In this document: in pieces, positions 34,401 through 44,807 of the stretch
How positions within the stretch are numbered: position 1 is the stretch's first letter
How the letters are laid out: each line of letters begins with the position of its first letter
Source: Brachypodium distachyon
Taxonomy: Eukaryota > Streptophyta > Magnoliopsida > Poales > Poaceae
Length of the DNA stretch: 64,000 nucleotides
Reading direction: 5' to 3'
Assembly (NCBI RefSeq): GCF_000005505.3
Contig: NC_016132.3
Location: 38,144,914 to 38,208,913, forward strand
Translations under genes and position numbers: made by a program
Notes under the pieces: generated by a model
Told to the model about the DNA's origin: nothing
Database searches by the model: none
What the model saw: only the letters and a program-made list of their open reading frames with translations

Positions 34401-34521
34401 GGACGAGCCCACGCACACCCAAGCAGTGCGCGAGTTTGTCGACGAGGTCGTCGAGCGGATGCAGATGAAGCCGGAGCTTGATCCCCCCGTCGACCCTCCG
34501 GCCGAAGACGGCGACAACTAG
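31430..34521 (+). pseudogene. Antisense extra gene of element D, best-preserved copy
   Basis: The ATG at 31430 (MAPSTTRKGKEV) opens a 530-codon stretch to 33022. It contains FFRPGYNGEALGKLWHTV, FARFLLCGMVPPFSLFLHAL, SYQLRVAQLHPTSLFLLATF, VMPSVGLFRHYFYPRI, FIQPPTELSVPQNGW and a long Ala/Pro-rich tail. The TAG at 33020-33022 replaces a Lys codon of B. Introns 33201-33273 and 33370-33445 have GT-AG ends, and the flanking exons join in one frame. A stop follows at 33715-33717. The coiled coil (33960-34080) is shortened. The C-terminal domain (TLIPFFSDLLGKLGALDVWI, YAREVAGTILPRIHLWDPEF, LLDAWSDSEDEPTH) ends at 34519-34521. Function unknown; antisense extra ORFs are known in Tat elements. Confidence 0.8.
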
Positions 34522-34689
34522 TTGCCGCAGCCCCCAGCCGTGCTCGTTGCTTCCACTGTACCTTCTTCTGTTTGTTTCCCCTACAAGTATGGCGCTTAGC
34601 ACCGTTTGAACAATCACCTTTTGATTAGCCCATGTAATCATTTGGTACTTAGTCAATCAAGCTTGTTAATTTGCTCAATTTTTGTCCCT

Positions 34690-35340
34690 TATTCCCAAGG
34701 CTGCCTCGCAGGGTGGTTCCCTTAGCCTTTGCGTGTTTGGCCTTGTGTTGCCGGGGACTCGCGCGCTCCATCCTTGACCAGACCAGGGACCCGGGACGGA
34801 CCCGCAGTGCCGACCTGGGGCCAAGCGGTAGGCGGCAAGTCACTCCGCTTGCGGGGTAACCACTCCAAGCCGTGTCCTCCCGGGGCGGACCCGGGAGCCA
34901 CACGGGGAGCGCACTCCCCCCGCAAGCGTCCTCCTCACACCCCGGCCACGCGCGGGTTCCGGGACCACACTTCGGCAAAGCAGCGTTAACTCTTAGTTAA
35001 GTAAACTTTTTCGACAAGTTCGTTGTTCCTGACGCTGTCTGGCGGGGTGGCCCCTTTTAGCCTTCGCGTATTTTGCCTTGTGTTGTGGGGGACTCGCGCG
35101 CGCCCCACCCTTGACCAGACCAGGGACCCGAGACGGACCCGTGGTGACAGCCTGGGGGCAAGCGATAGCGGGGAGCCACTACGCTTGCGGGGTAGCTACT
35201 CCAAGCCGTGCTCCTCCGGGACGGACCCGTGAAGCCACACGGGGAGCGCACTCCCCCCGCAAGCGTCCCTTTTCGCACTCCGGCTACGTGCGGGACTCGG
35301 GGTCGCACCCAGCGAGACAGTGCTCAGTTTCGTTCAGCTC
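34690..35340 (-). repeat. Tandem pair of ~340-bp units in the tail of element D
   Basis: Unit 1 (about 34700-35020) and unit 2 (about 35045-35335) share blocks such as CCTTGTGTTG...GGGGACTCGCGCGC, CAGACCAGGGACCCG and GGGGAGCGCACTCCCCCCGC. C has one unit (24680-24960). The rest of the tail, 35340-35940, shows no gene. Confidence 0.75.
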
Positions 35341-35944
35341 TTAGCGAATTCAGCGTTCATGTTCAGATACTTAGCTTTTCCGTTCGGTCCAATGTCTCGT
35401 GCCGCTCGGCGGTAGAGTGCAGACGGGGCACTGCCCTGGTAGGGAACCACCTTGGGTACCTGTTCAGGGGAACCGATCTCTGAGGGATGCGGCGGGAGCG
35501 CGGGGACAGGATCACCGCCCGCGGCAACCGCCGATGACGATGCTACCACCACGCTCACGCGGCAACCCTCGCCTTCAGGGGCGGGCCCAGGCTTTTAGGG
35601 AAGAACCCTGGCTTAGGAGGACTCCGCCCCGGGAGCAGCCACGAGACGGCTATAACGTCCTCGCCGCCCGCTTCGCCCCCATCCCGAACGGCGGGCACGG
35701 GTGGCGAGGATGTTATAGCCTCCCAGCGACAGCCCCCGAACTGGGGAGACCTGGGTTTTTTCTGGGGAACTCGTCCCAAGGGAGGCGATGGCCCTTGCTA
35801 CCCGGGAGCAAAACTGCTCAAGGGCCGCGGCAAGGACGCGGTGATGGGCCGAAACGGGCGACGAGCGCCGGCACCGGCGCCATCACAGCATACTCGCAAC
35901 GACTCGCGCCCGAAAGAGGCTCTCTCAAAGGGAATGCGGCCGGG

Positions 35945-36340
35945 TCTCTATGATAGTGCACCCGTCGGCACAAGGCACGGATGGCATGCACTACCATAGA
36001 GTCTCCGCGGCAGCCCCTGCTCCTTGCGGAGGTGTCCTATGGAGTGGGGCGACAAGGGCACTGTGGCAATGCACCCCGTCGGCGCCGGACGCTGAGGGGA
36101 TGCACCACCAGAGTGCCTCTGCGGCGACCCTCGCCCAGGAGCCGCCCCCCTGAGGAAGCGCAGCAGGGGCACAACGGCAGTGCACCCGTCGGTGCGGGAC
36201 GCGGATGGCATGCACTCCCATCGTGCCTCTGTAGCGTCCCTCGGAGCTGGCTCGATGGGGTGATGTAGCAGGGGCGCGATGGCAGCGAACCCGCCGGTGC
36301 TAGGCGCAGGCGGGAAGCACCACCTCCGCGCCTCCGTGGC
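35945..36340 (-). repeat. ~110-bp minisatellite in the tail of element D
   Basis: Diverged units repeat a core like GTGCACCCGTCGG...GGATGGCATGCACT followed by CCTCTGCGGC-like sequence, about four times. It is the counterpart of 25040-25535 in C. Confidence 0.65.
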
Positions 36341-36894
36341 ACCACCCGCCCTAACGGCCTCGAACTCGGCTTCGCTCTGGGCTGTTCCATGGTTGGGGCG
36401 CGCCTTTTATAGGCGCGGGAGGGAGGTTTGCCACCGCGCGTGACGGACCCGTGCAGCACCGTGACGCCCTTCCCTCGAACGTGGCGCAGTTTCCGCCGCC
36501 ATGCTTACCGGGTAACCGCGGCACACGTGGCGGCAACCTGTCAACTCAGAAGCCTCGGAGTGCGGTGAATCCCTTGTATTGCGGTCCTCTCGCACTACAA
36601 GGCACCGGTGTATGGTGCGGCCCGTGGGCAACTCACGGGCGCCACAGTGTACAAGATTCCTCCCCTTCCTGCAGGTTAGACTCTTACCAGATCCGAGGTG
36701 CTGCAATTTTTTTTGAAACTTACGAAAACAAGCAACACAGGTAAATCAGATAAATCCCTCCTGCTTTTCCCTCCTGCTTCCCAGCCCCCGGGCACAAAGG
36801 GGTCGATGCCAAACTTGGACGTGAGCATTTCCTTTCCCAGGCGCAACGACTGCGCGGTGCAAGCAGCGGGAGGCCCGGCAACTGCACGTTCAAT

Positions 36895-36985
36895 GATGCA
36901 CGTTGCGGGAAGCCCGGCAACGGCATGTCCAGCGATGCACGTTGCGGGAAGCCCGCAAACGGCATGGCCCGTGCCGGAACGTCCG
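36895..36985 (-). repeat. Short tandem repeat in the tail of element D
   Basis: About two and a half units with GATGCACGTTGCGGGAAGCC, related to the 39-bp array of B (13868-14013) and in the same position relative to integrase. The stretch 36345-37200 otherwise holds no gene that I can see. Confidence 0.7.
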
Positions 36986-37237
36986 GCAACGGGTTTTCGT
37001 TTCGGGGCCACGGCAGCCCCTTGCTCACAACCAAGTATGGAAAGACACTTTTGTCCATTTAAAGCAGGAGGCAAGAGGGGGGAAAACACGCGAATGAACA
37101 AGGCAAAACCAAAGCTCTGGAGCGAAACACTTATCTTTATTCACGATTAACCAGCGGTTTACACACTGGGCTGCCCGGTTACACTAGTTCGAGAGGTATG
37201 CATCGGAGGCATCACCTGAGGGTCGGGCTCCGCCGCT

Positions 37238-39568
37238 TCACAGGTAGAACTTGCGCAAGTGCTCAATATTCCAGCTATTGAGCACCGGTAGGCCGACTTC
37301 GGTTTCCAGGCGGACAGCCCCTGGCCTGGTCACCTGCACCACCCGGAAGGGGCCCTCCCATTTCAGAGTCAACTTGTTCCTAGCCTTTGTTCCTTGTATC
37401 CGGCGCAGGACAAGGTCTCCGTTCTCGAGCCCCCGGTGTCGCACCAGTGGCACCCGGGGTACCACCGCGGCGCGACGCGTGGCCCCCTCCCCCGGGTTCC
37501 CGGGAAGGTCTTATCTCGGGGAGCGCCAACGAGCTTCCCGGCAAGCTACCAGCCCTGAAATGGGCTAGCGGGGCCTCCCGGAATATTCCCGATTAGGCAC
37601 CTCCCGGGAAGCTGCTTCCCGGAAGGAGGTTCTCGGGCGCGCTAGGCCCGGGTGCTTCCCGGGCCGACTTGCGGGGACTGGAGGCTCCTGGACGCGTGCC
37701 CCCGCCTCGGGTCGTGGGGCCCGCTGGACAGCGCCAACGGGCGCGTGGCGGACGCGGAACGCGCGGTCCCACCAAGGCAAGGAGTAAGGGGCGCGGCTCA
37801 GTAAACGAGCCGACCGACGGGTAGTTACCCGTCGGGTCGAAGGAACAGTGGTTGTCCAATCCTACCCTAGGGTCTTAGGCCCCTAGCAGCGGAGGTGGCA
37901 CCCATGCATGCCACCAACTCACCAGGGAGAGTCGCATGCCTCCCCGCTGGACACTTGTAGCCCATGCACCGTGGCACATGTGGCATCCCCTTGTGTATAA
38001 AAGGAGGACCCATGCCAACGGTCTGGAGAGGGGGGTTGACAGGTTAGTCAGTTGGTCAGTTAATTGGTTCGGACGAAGTTCGCTCGATAGATGCTTAGTG
38101 GCTCCAGCAGGCAGCCAGTAGAGAGCGGTAAGGAGTGCCTAGCCACTGAGAGAAAGCCCGGGGGCTTGCCCGGCAACCTGTAAACATTTGATCCGTAATC
38201 AATATCAGCTCAGACAGGCAGGACGTAGGGTTTTACGCCTCCGGGTGGCCCGAACCTGGGTAAAAATCGTGCGTACGTCTGTTCTTGGACTAGCGCGTGC
38301 CTCTAGCACTTTGCCTCGCCGGCCCAGTAGGGCCTCGTCAGCCGTGCCGGCGATCATCTGGTCTCCACCCCAGATGCCCCTACCGAACCTGAAAGGGGGA
38401 CGTGGCTGCACGCCCCCGGTGTCGGAGCACCGAGCGACGACACCCGGCGACGGACTCGCCTGTCGCGATAACGACGGAGTTCCTACTGGTAGCGCGCGGC
38501 TTGCACAGCAGCCCGGCATCGAAGCTCTTCGATGAAGTTTAGATCGTCGACCCTTTACGCGCGTACTCGGGGAGATCCATACTTGAGCTCGAGGGGCAGC
38601 ACCGCTTCTGCCCCGTAGACAAGAGAGAAAGGAGTTTCGCCCGTTGCCCGACTAGGTGTGATCCGGACGGACCGCGGCACGGGCTGGAGTTCTTCGATCC
38701 AGTGCTTCCCGTGGCCTTTGAGCTTGTCAAAGGTTCTCGTCTTGAGCCCCCGCAGCACCTCTGCGTTGGCTCGCTTTGCCTGTCCGTTGCTCCTCGGGTG
38801 AGCGACGGACGCGAAGCGCAGCTTAGTGCCCATGTCTTCGCAGTAGGCTTGAAACGCCGCGCTCGTGAATTGCGTGCCGTTATTGGTGATGATGCTGTTA
38901 GGAATGCCAAACCGGCATACGATGCCCTTGAAGAACTTGATGGCCGCCTGGGCGGTCACCTTCCGCACTGGTTCCACCTCCACCCATTTGGAGAACTTGT
39001 CGATGGCCACGAACAAATATTCGTAATCGCCAACCGCCCTTGGTAGCTTGCTGACGATGTCCAGCCCCCAGACCGCGAATGGCCATGAGGACGGAATGAC
39101 TTGTAGGGCCCGCGCCGGTTGGTTGCTCTTCTTTGAGTGGAACTGGCACGCCTCGCACGTCCTCACTAGCCGCTCTGCGTTGGCCAGGGCCGTGGGCCAG
39201 TAGAAGCCATGCCAGAAAGCCTTGCCGGCTAGAGCCCGGGAGGCCACATGGTGTGAACATGTGCCTCGATGTATGTCCTCCAAGAGTGCGCACCCTTCTT
39301 CCTTTGGCACGCAGATGAGTTTGACACCATTCGCACGCCTGCGATAGATGTTACCATCTACCATAGTGTACATCTTGGCTTGCCGCGCTATCCGCTCCGC
39401 GGCGACGTCATCCTCCGGGAGAGCCTCCCCTTTCAAATAGCGGGCAATTTCTTCCGCCCAGGGGGGAATCCCCCTGCCAACGCATGCCACCACATCCGCA
39501 GCAGGGGTTCCTTCGGTTGCCGGAGGGGCGTCCCCGGCAGCCGGCTGGGGGGCGACGGAAGGAGCCAC
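37238..39568 (-). pseudogene. Element D: integrase, split by solo LTR E
   Basis: An open stretch from 39568 to 38555 holds the linker (YLKGEALPEDDVAAERIARQ), the zinc module (DIHRGTCSHHVASRAL, CEACQF) and the core. Two catalytic acids are changed: ITNNGTQF instead of TDNG, and SNGQAKRANAEV with Lys for Glu; only the first Asp (WGLDIVSKLP) remains. Solo LTR E (37437-38442) interrupts the region after the core, and the C-terminal GPFRVVQVTRPGAV module lies at 37431-37238. Dead by three independent lesions. Confidence 0.88.
37437..38442 (+). mobile_element. Solo LTR 'E' of the B/D family
   Basis: TGTCGCACCAGTGGCACC opens it and GAGCGACGACA closes it (1006 bp); CCCGG flanks both sides (37432-37436; 38443-38447). 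It lies in opposite orientation to D. TATAAAAG is at 37996-38003. A complete element must have inserted here and then lost one LTR and its interior by LTR-LTR recombination. Confidence 0.94.
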
Positions 39569-39577
39569 TTGCTTCCG

Positions 39578-40693
39578 TCAGAACACCCCCGCCGGAGGCT
39601 TCCGGCGTTCTGCTGCCATCTTGGCCAGCTCGTCGGCAGCGAAGTTATCCTTCCGCTTGACGTGCTCGAAGTGCAAACCTTTGAACTTTCGTTCCAGCTT
39701 GTGGACCTCCTCCACGTACGGCGCCATTTGGGGGCAGTCGTAGTCCTTATTCACCTGGTTGATCACGAGCTGGTAATCGCCACGAACAACCAGGCGCTTG
39801 ATGTCGAGGGCAACCGCTGCCCGCAACCCGGCAAGAAGGACCTCGTACTCTGCTGTGTTGTTGGTGGAGTTGGCGAAGTCGAGTTGGACAGCGAACCGCA
39901 ACTGGTCCCCCGTTGGTGACTTGATGATGACCCCGGCCCCTGCTCCCTGAAGACTGAACGCACCGTCGAAGTAGAGGACCCAGTGGCCCTCATCCAGCTT
40001 GCCGGGAAGGCTGGTCTCCGGCTCGCTTTCTTCTACGCCCGTAGACGTCCATTCCGCGACGAAGTCCGCCAGGGCCATACTCTTAATGCTTTTGGAGTTG
40101 GCAAAGTGGAGGTCGAACTCTGATAGCTCCATCCTCCACTCGGCCACACTTCCGGTGGCTTCACGGTTGGTGAGCGCTCGCTCGAGGCAGAACCTGGACA
40201 CCACCGTGACACGGTGCGCCTGGAAGTAGTGGCGCAGCTTGCGGGACGCAAGGAGAATCCCCCGAAGGAGCTTCTGTACTTGCGGGTACCTTGTCCGTGC
40301 GTCGCGCAGCACCGTACTAACGAAGTACACCGGGCGCTGCACCAACCACTTCCGCGGTGCCAAGGTTGTCGACTCGGGGGTGGTCCCCGGGTCTGAGGTG
40401 GTTGCCGGAGGCCACTCAGCCCCCTGCCCCGCAGCCCCAGTCCCCGAGACGTCCTCCTCCCTCTCGACAACCAGTACCGAGCTGACCACCTGGTCAGTCG
40501 CCGCTAAGTAGAGTAGCAACGGCTCGCCCAACTTGGGGGCGACGAGGATGGGCGGTGACCTCAGGTATCGCTTGAGTTCCTGGAGTGCTGCCTCGGCCTC
40601 GGGAGTCCAGTCGACCGCTGGGCAAGGCACGCTCGTCGAGTCGGGAGATGAAACGTCCCCGCGCGGCAACACAGCCGTTGAGGCGCTGGACAT
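39578..40693 (-). pseudogene. Element D: RNase H pair
   Basis: A 371-codon open stretch covers the first RNase H-like domain ([51 protein letters not shown]), the connecting segment ([19 protein letters not shown]) and the archaeal-type RNase H with all acids ([44 protein letters not shown]). It is the best-preserved RNase H pair here. The upstream junction with reverse transcriptase is damaged by deletions near 40620 and 40840. Confidence 0.87.
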
Positions 40694-40817
40694 CTTTCAC
40701 CTTGCGGGGGCCTCCATCTTCTCGATAGCTTCTATTTTGGCTGGGTTGGCCTGTATCCCCCGGTGTGAAACCAAGAAACCCAGAAGCTGGCCGGAGTTGA
40801 CACCGAAGGTGCACTTA

Positions 40818-41468
40818 TCAGGGTTCAGCTTCAGCTTGATCCTGCGAGTCCCTACGCTTCGATTTGATGATGATATCGTCCATGTAGGCCTCCACGTTGC
40901 GGCCTAGCTGGGGCCCCAAACATTCGCGCAGGGCGCGCTGGAATGTGGAGCCCGCGTTCTTCAACCCGAAAGGCATGCATGTATAGCAATAGCAGCCAAC
41001 CGGGGTGATAAACGCTATCTTTTCCTCATCCTCGACCGCCATCTTGATTTGATGGTAGCCGGAGAAAGCATCCAGAAAACTCAACAAGTCACAACCAGCG
41101 GTAGAATCGACTATCTGGTTGATACGGGGTACAGGGAAGGGATCCTTGGGGCATGCACAATTAAGATCGGTAAAATCCACGCACATGCGAAACTTATTCC
41201 CTGCTTTAGGCACTACTACAGGGTTAGCCAGCCAAGTGGGGTACAAAACTTCCCTGATCGCCCTGGCAGCCCTGAGCTTGCCCACCACTTGCTTGATGAA
41301 ATCTTTTCGCTCTTGTGCTTGCCGGCGGATCTTCTGCTTGACGGGATGCGCATCCGGGCGCACCACGAGCCGATGCTCAATCACCTCCCTGGGGACTCCG
41401 GGAAGGTCCGACGGTTCCCAGGCGAACACGTCGGCATTATCCCGAAGGAAGGTGACGAGGGCGCTTTC
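40818..41468 (-). pseudogene. Element D: reverse transcriptase
   Basis: It follows the protease in the same frame, separated only by the TAG at 41469-41471. Visible motifs: VFAWEPSDLPGVPREVIEHR, LANPVVVPKAGNKFRMCVDF, LLSFLDAFSGYHQIK and the active-site YMDDIIIKSK near 40870. About 70 bp are deleted just after the active site, shifting the frame before RIKLKLNPDKCTFGV. Confidence 0.87.
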
Positions 41469-42290
41469 CTATTCGGCGGCCAGGTTCGCACCGACGGTAA
41501 CGCTGCGCTCCTTGTCGCCGGCTTGGAGGGGCAGTTTCTTCACTTTGGCGGCCTCTTCACGGAGCCGTTGCCCCTTGCCGGGGCGCGAGCTCGAGCCTGC
41601 GCCTCCCCCGGCAAGCCCTTGCGGGGTGGCGCAGGACTTCTTCGTTGTCGGAGCATCACCCGGCAAGGCGTTGTCCTCGAGAACACCCTCGTCGCCGGTG
41701 TCAGCTGCAGCAGCGGCCCGGACGACCTCGCCAACGCACCAAGCTGCGTCTTTGAGATAGCACCTGATGTCGAGGACTCCGTAGACGGACGGCATCTTCA
41801 TCACGCCATAGGCGCAGTGCGTAACCGCCATAAACTTGATCAACGCCGGCCGACCAAGGATCCCGTTGTAGGGCAACGGGGTATGCACCACGTCGAACAC
41901 TATGTGCTTGGTCCTGAACGCTTCCCGAGACCCTAAGGTGACCGGCAGCGTGATGCGTCCCAGCGGGCGCACGATCCTGGGGTTCACCCCCGGAACGGTT
42001 CGGTGGGCTTCAGCTGCTCCGTCGGCAGCTGGAGCTTTTCCACCAGCCTGGCGGACAGGAGGTTAAGCCCCGCTCTGTTGTCCACCAGCACCTTGGTCAC
42101 CGTCATGTTGCTAATGATCGGCGAGACAACGAAAGGTATTACCCCAGAACCCAACTGTCGCGCTGGGTGATCGTCGGCGCTGAAGGCGATCGACACATGC
42201 GGCCACCTCAGCGGCTGCTGCGGCTCCGCATCCGGCAATAGCGCGCACATGTCGCGGGTGAGGCGCTTCACCGCGGCGTGCAATGGGAGA
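41469..42290 (-). pseudogene. Element D: aspartic protease region
   Basis: Homologous to the C protease: CALLPDAEPQQPLRW, ADDHPARQLGSGVIPFVVS, VLVDNRAGLNLLSARLVEKL, where the Gly after the active-site DN is Arg, and YNGILGRPALIKFMAV. A frameshift lies near 41985, and a TAG ends the stretch at the same place as in C (41469-41471). Loss of the DNGA loop Gly probably inactivates it. Confidence 0.83.
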
Positions 42291-43699
42291 GCGTAGGCTC
42301 CCCCATGAATGCAGGCGACGCCACGAGGCTCCTGGAAGCCCGGTTCGTCGCCGCCGGTATAGTCGGACTCGCGCTGCTCCTCAGCGCGCGCCCTGTCGCG
42401 TCCCCGAGGAGGGCGTTCCCGCCCAGCGAGGGGCTGGCCGCGCCCCCCTTGGGGTTCATTCCTGCCGGCGCCACCGCCGGCCGGCCTCGGACCCACTCTG
42501 GGGTCGTTCGAGCAATCTCGGGAGAGATGCCTGATGTCGCCACAATTGAAGCAGGCGCCGGCGGCACGGCGCTCCTCGTGGCGCTGCTCCCGCCGTTGCT
42601 TGATCCCTTGCAGAACGCGGCAACTCTGCGCGTCGTGGGGGGGGGGGGGGGTTGTTGCGGATGGGGCAGCGGGGCGCGTCGCCCTGCTTCCCACCAGACT
42701 CTCCACCCGGCGAGGCCTTCTTCGCGGGCCTCGTGGCAGGAGCCTCTGAGTCCGCAGCGAGGACTTGCTTCCCGCTGTGCTTGCGGGAACCCTTCTTTGG
42801 CGAGCCCTCGCCAGGGCTCGCGGTAGCCTGGGCTGCCAGCTCGGGCGCTAGGCGCCCTTCCTCGGCCATGGCGCACACATACAAGTCCTGCGTCGTCCGG
42901 ATCCGATGCGTGCTCAGCTTCTCGCGCATCTTGGGATCGCTGACGTTGATGGCGAAGGTGTTGATAATGGCGGCCGCCTCCGCCTCCGGGATGGAATAGG
43001 AGAGGTTGGAGAAGCGGTTGACGCAGATCCTCTCGTTGGCGGGCATTCAAGATGCCACGCGCATCGCCCCCCGGGACGGTGGGCGATGAGTTCGAGGACC
43101 CCTCCGGGCCCCCGTCTACCTGGCCCTGCTGAGGAGGGGGAGGGTTCCCCCCCTGTCGCGAGGCGGGTGGCGCGTCTCCGCGCTCCAGGTTCTGCCCGTG
43201 GCCAGAGCCTCCCGGGGCGCCCTCGCCCTGTGGCTGCTGGGCGGCCAGGGCGAGAAGCGCTTCCAACTCCTCGCCCCACGTCTCGTGCACCGGCGTGCCC
43301 TGGTGCGGCTCGTACCGCACCATGCCGGGGGGCAACCGGTTTCCTGAACGGCTGCTTCCCGCCCTGGCCCCGGACGCCTCCACGGGTCGCCCGTGACGCG
43401 GCGTGCTCCGAGTGTCGCTGCCGCGGGGCGTCCTCGGGCCGCGACTCAACCTGTTGGCTGGCCCGGGCGACACCATGCGTGCTCGCCCGACTGCCCCCGG
43501 CATTGGCGGCAGCCGGTCCCCTCGGCCGATTGTCGGTCGACGGTTGGGGAGGTGGCGGGGGCAGCTGCGTTTGCTGCACCCTCGAGGGCTCGGGATTCTC
43601 TTGAGCTCCCGACTCGGGTCGCACGTCGTGCGACCGCGTGTGCGCCGCTGGGGCCTCACGCGGGTCTATGCAGGAGTCACCAGCCCGCTTGGGGGGCAT
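42291..43699 (-). pseudogene. Element D: gag
   Basis: It starts MPPKRAGDSCIDPREAP at 43699. The Pro-rich N-terminal part runs on with frame changes, then the Gag core is cut: the sequence jumps from GILNARQREDL to VNRFSNLSYSIPEAEAAAI near 43045, losing about 430 bp. The CCHC knuckle (CFNCGDIRHLSRDC, near 42540) survives. A run of 15 G (42637-42651) lies just upstream of it in the coding sense and disturbs the frame. Confidence 0.83.
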
Positions 43700-43809
43700 G
43701 GCGACTAGGCTCGTCGACGAAGAAGAGCGAAGCCGATGCCGATGGGATCTTCTGCTGCCGGCGATCTCCGGCGTTGTCCACTCCCGCGCCCCCTACCTGG
43801 CGCACCAGA

Positions 43810-44802
43810 TGTCGTCGCTCGGTGCTTCGACACCGGGGGCGTGCGGCCACGTCCCCCTTTTAGGTTCGGTAGGGGCGTCTGCGGCGGAGACCCAGTGATC
43901 ACCGGCACGGCCGATGAGGCCCTATGGGGCCGGTAAGACAGAACGCTAGGGGTGCGTGCCGGTACAAGAACAAGTGCACACACGTTTTTTACCCAGGTTC
44001 GGGCCACCCGGAGGTGTAAAACCCTACGTCCTGCCTGTCTGAACTGATATTGATCGCGAGTGAAACGTTTACAAGTTGTCGGGGCAGTTTCCGGGTTTCC
44101 TCTCCATGTCTAAGTACTCCTTACTGCTCTCTGCTGGCTGTCTACTGGAACCAACCGACCAACTCACTAACCTACCAACTGTCCAACCTCTTCTCTATCT
44201 AAAAAAAAACCCCTTTGACCGTTGGCATGGGTCCTCCTTTTATGCACAAGGGGATGCCACATGTGCCACGGTGCATGAGCTACAAGTGTCCAACGGGGAG
44301 GTAAGCAACTCCCCCTGGTGAGTTGGTGGCATGCATGGGTGCCACCTCCGCTGCTAGGGGACTAAGACCCTAGGGTGGATTAGACAACCACTGTTCCTTG
44401 GATCGGACGGGCAACTACCCGTCGGTCGGCTCGTTTACTGAGCCGCACACCTTACTCTTTGCCTTGGTGGGAACGCGCGTCCCGCGCCCGCCACGCGCCC
44501 GCGTGGCGCCGTCCTCCGGCCCCATGACCCGGGGCGGGGGCATGCGCCCGGGAACCTCCAGTCCCCGCAAGTCGACCCTGGGAAGCACCCGGGCCCAGCG
44601 CACCCGGGAACCTCCTCCCGGGAAGCAGCTTCCCGGGAGGTGCCCAAGCGGGAATATTCCCCGAAGCCCCGCTAGCCCCTTCCGGGCTGGTAGCTTGCCG
44701 GGAAGCTCGTCGGCGCTCCCCGGGATGAGACCTTCCTGGGAACCCGGGGGAGGGGCCCACGCGTCGCGCAGCGGTGGTACCCCGGGTGCCACGGGTGCGA
44801 CA
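43810..44802 (-). mobile_element. 5' LTR of element D
   Basis: The 993-bp LTR runs on the minus strand from TGTCGCACCCGTGGCACC (44802) to CGACGACA (43810); the primer-binding region GCGCCAGGTAGGGG follows at about 43790-43809. The TATA position reads CATAAAAG (44244-44237). Confidence 0.9.
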
Positions 44803-44807
44803 CCTCC

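Larger units (their letters stand above)
30179..44802 (-). mobile_element. Tat-lineage retroelement 'D', nested in C, carrying solo LTR E
   Basis: Flanked by CCTCC (30174-30178; 44803-44807), it interrupts the gag-protease boundary of C in frame with it. Minus-strand order is 5' LTR, gag, protease, reverse transcriptase, RNase H pair, integrase, repeat-rich tail and 3' LTR, with an antisense gene on the plus strand. Solo LTR E lies in its integrase. Without E it is about 13.6 kb. Its LTRs belong to the same family as those of B. Confidence 0.92.

Noticed and set aside
42637..42651. Run of 15 G as a possible regulatory or frameshift signal
   Set aside because: It lies in a proline-coding stretch of a decayed gag; simple homopolymer growth explains it.
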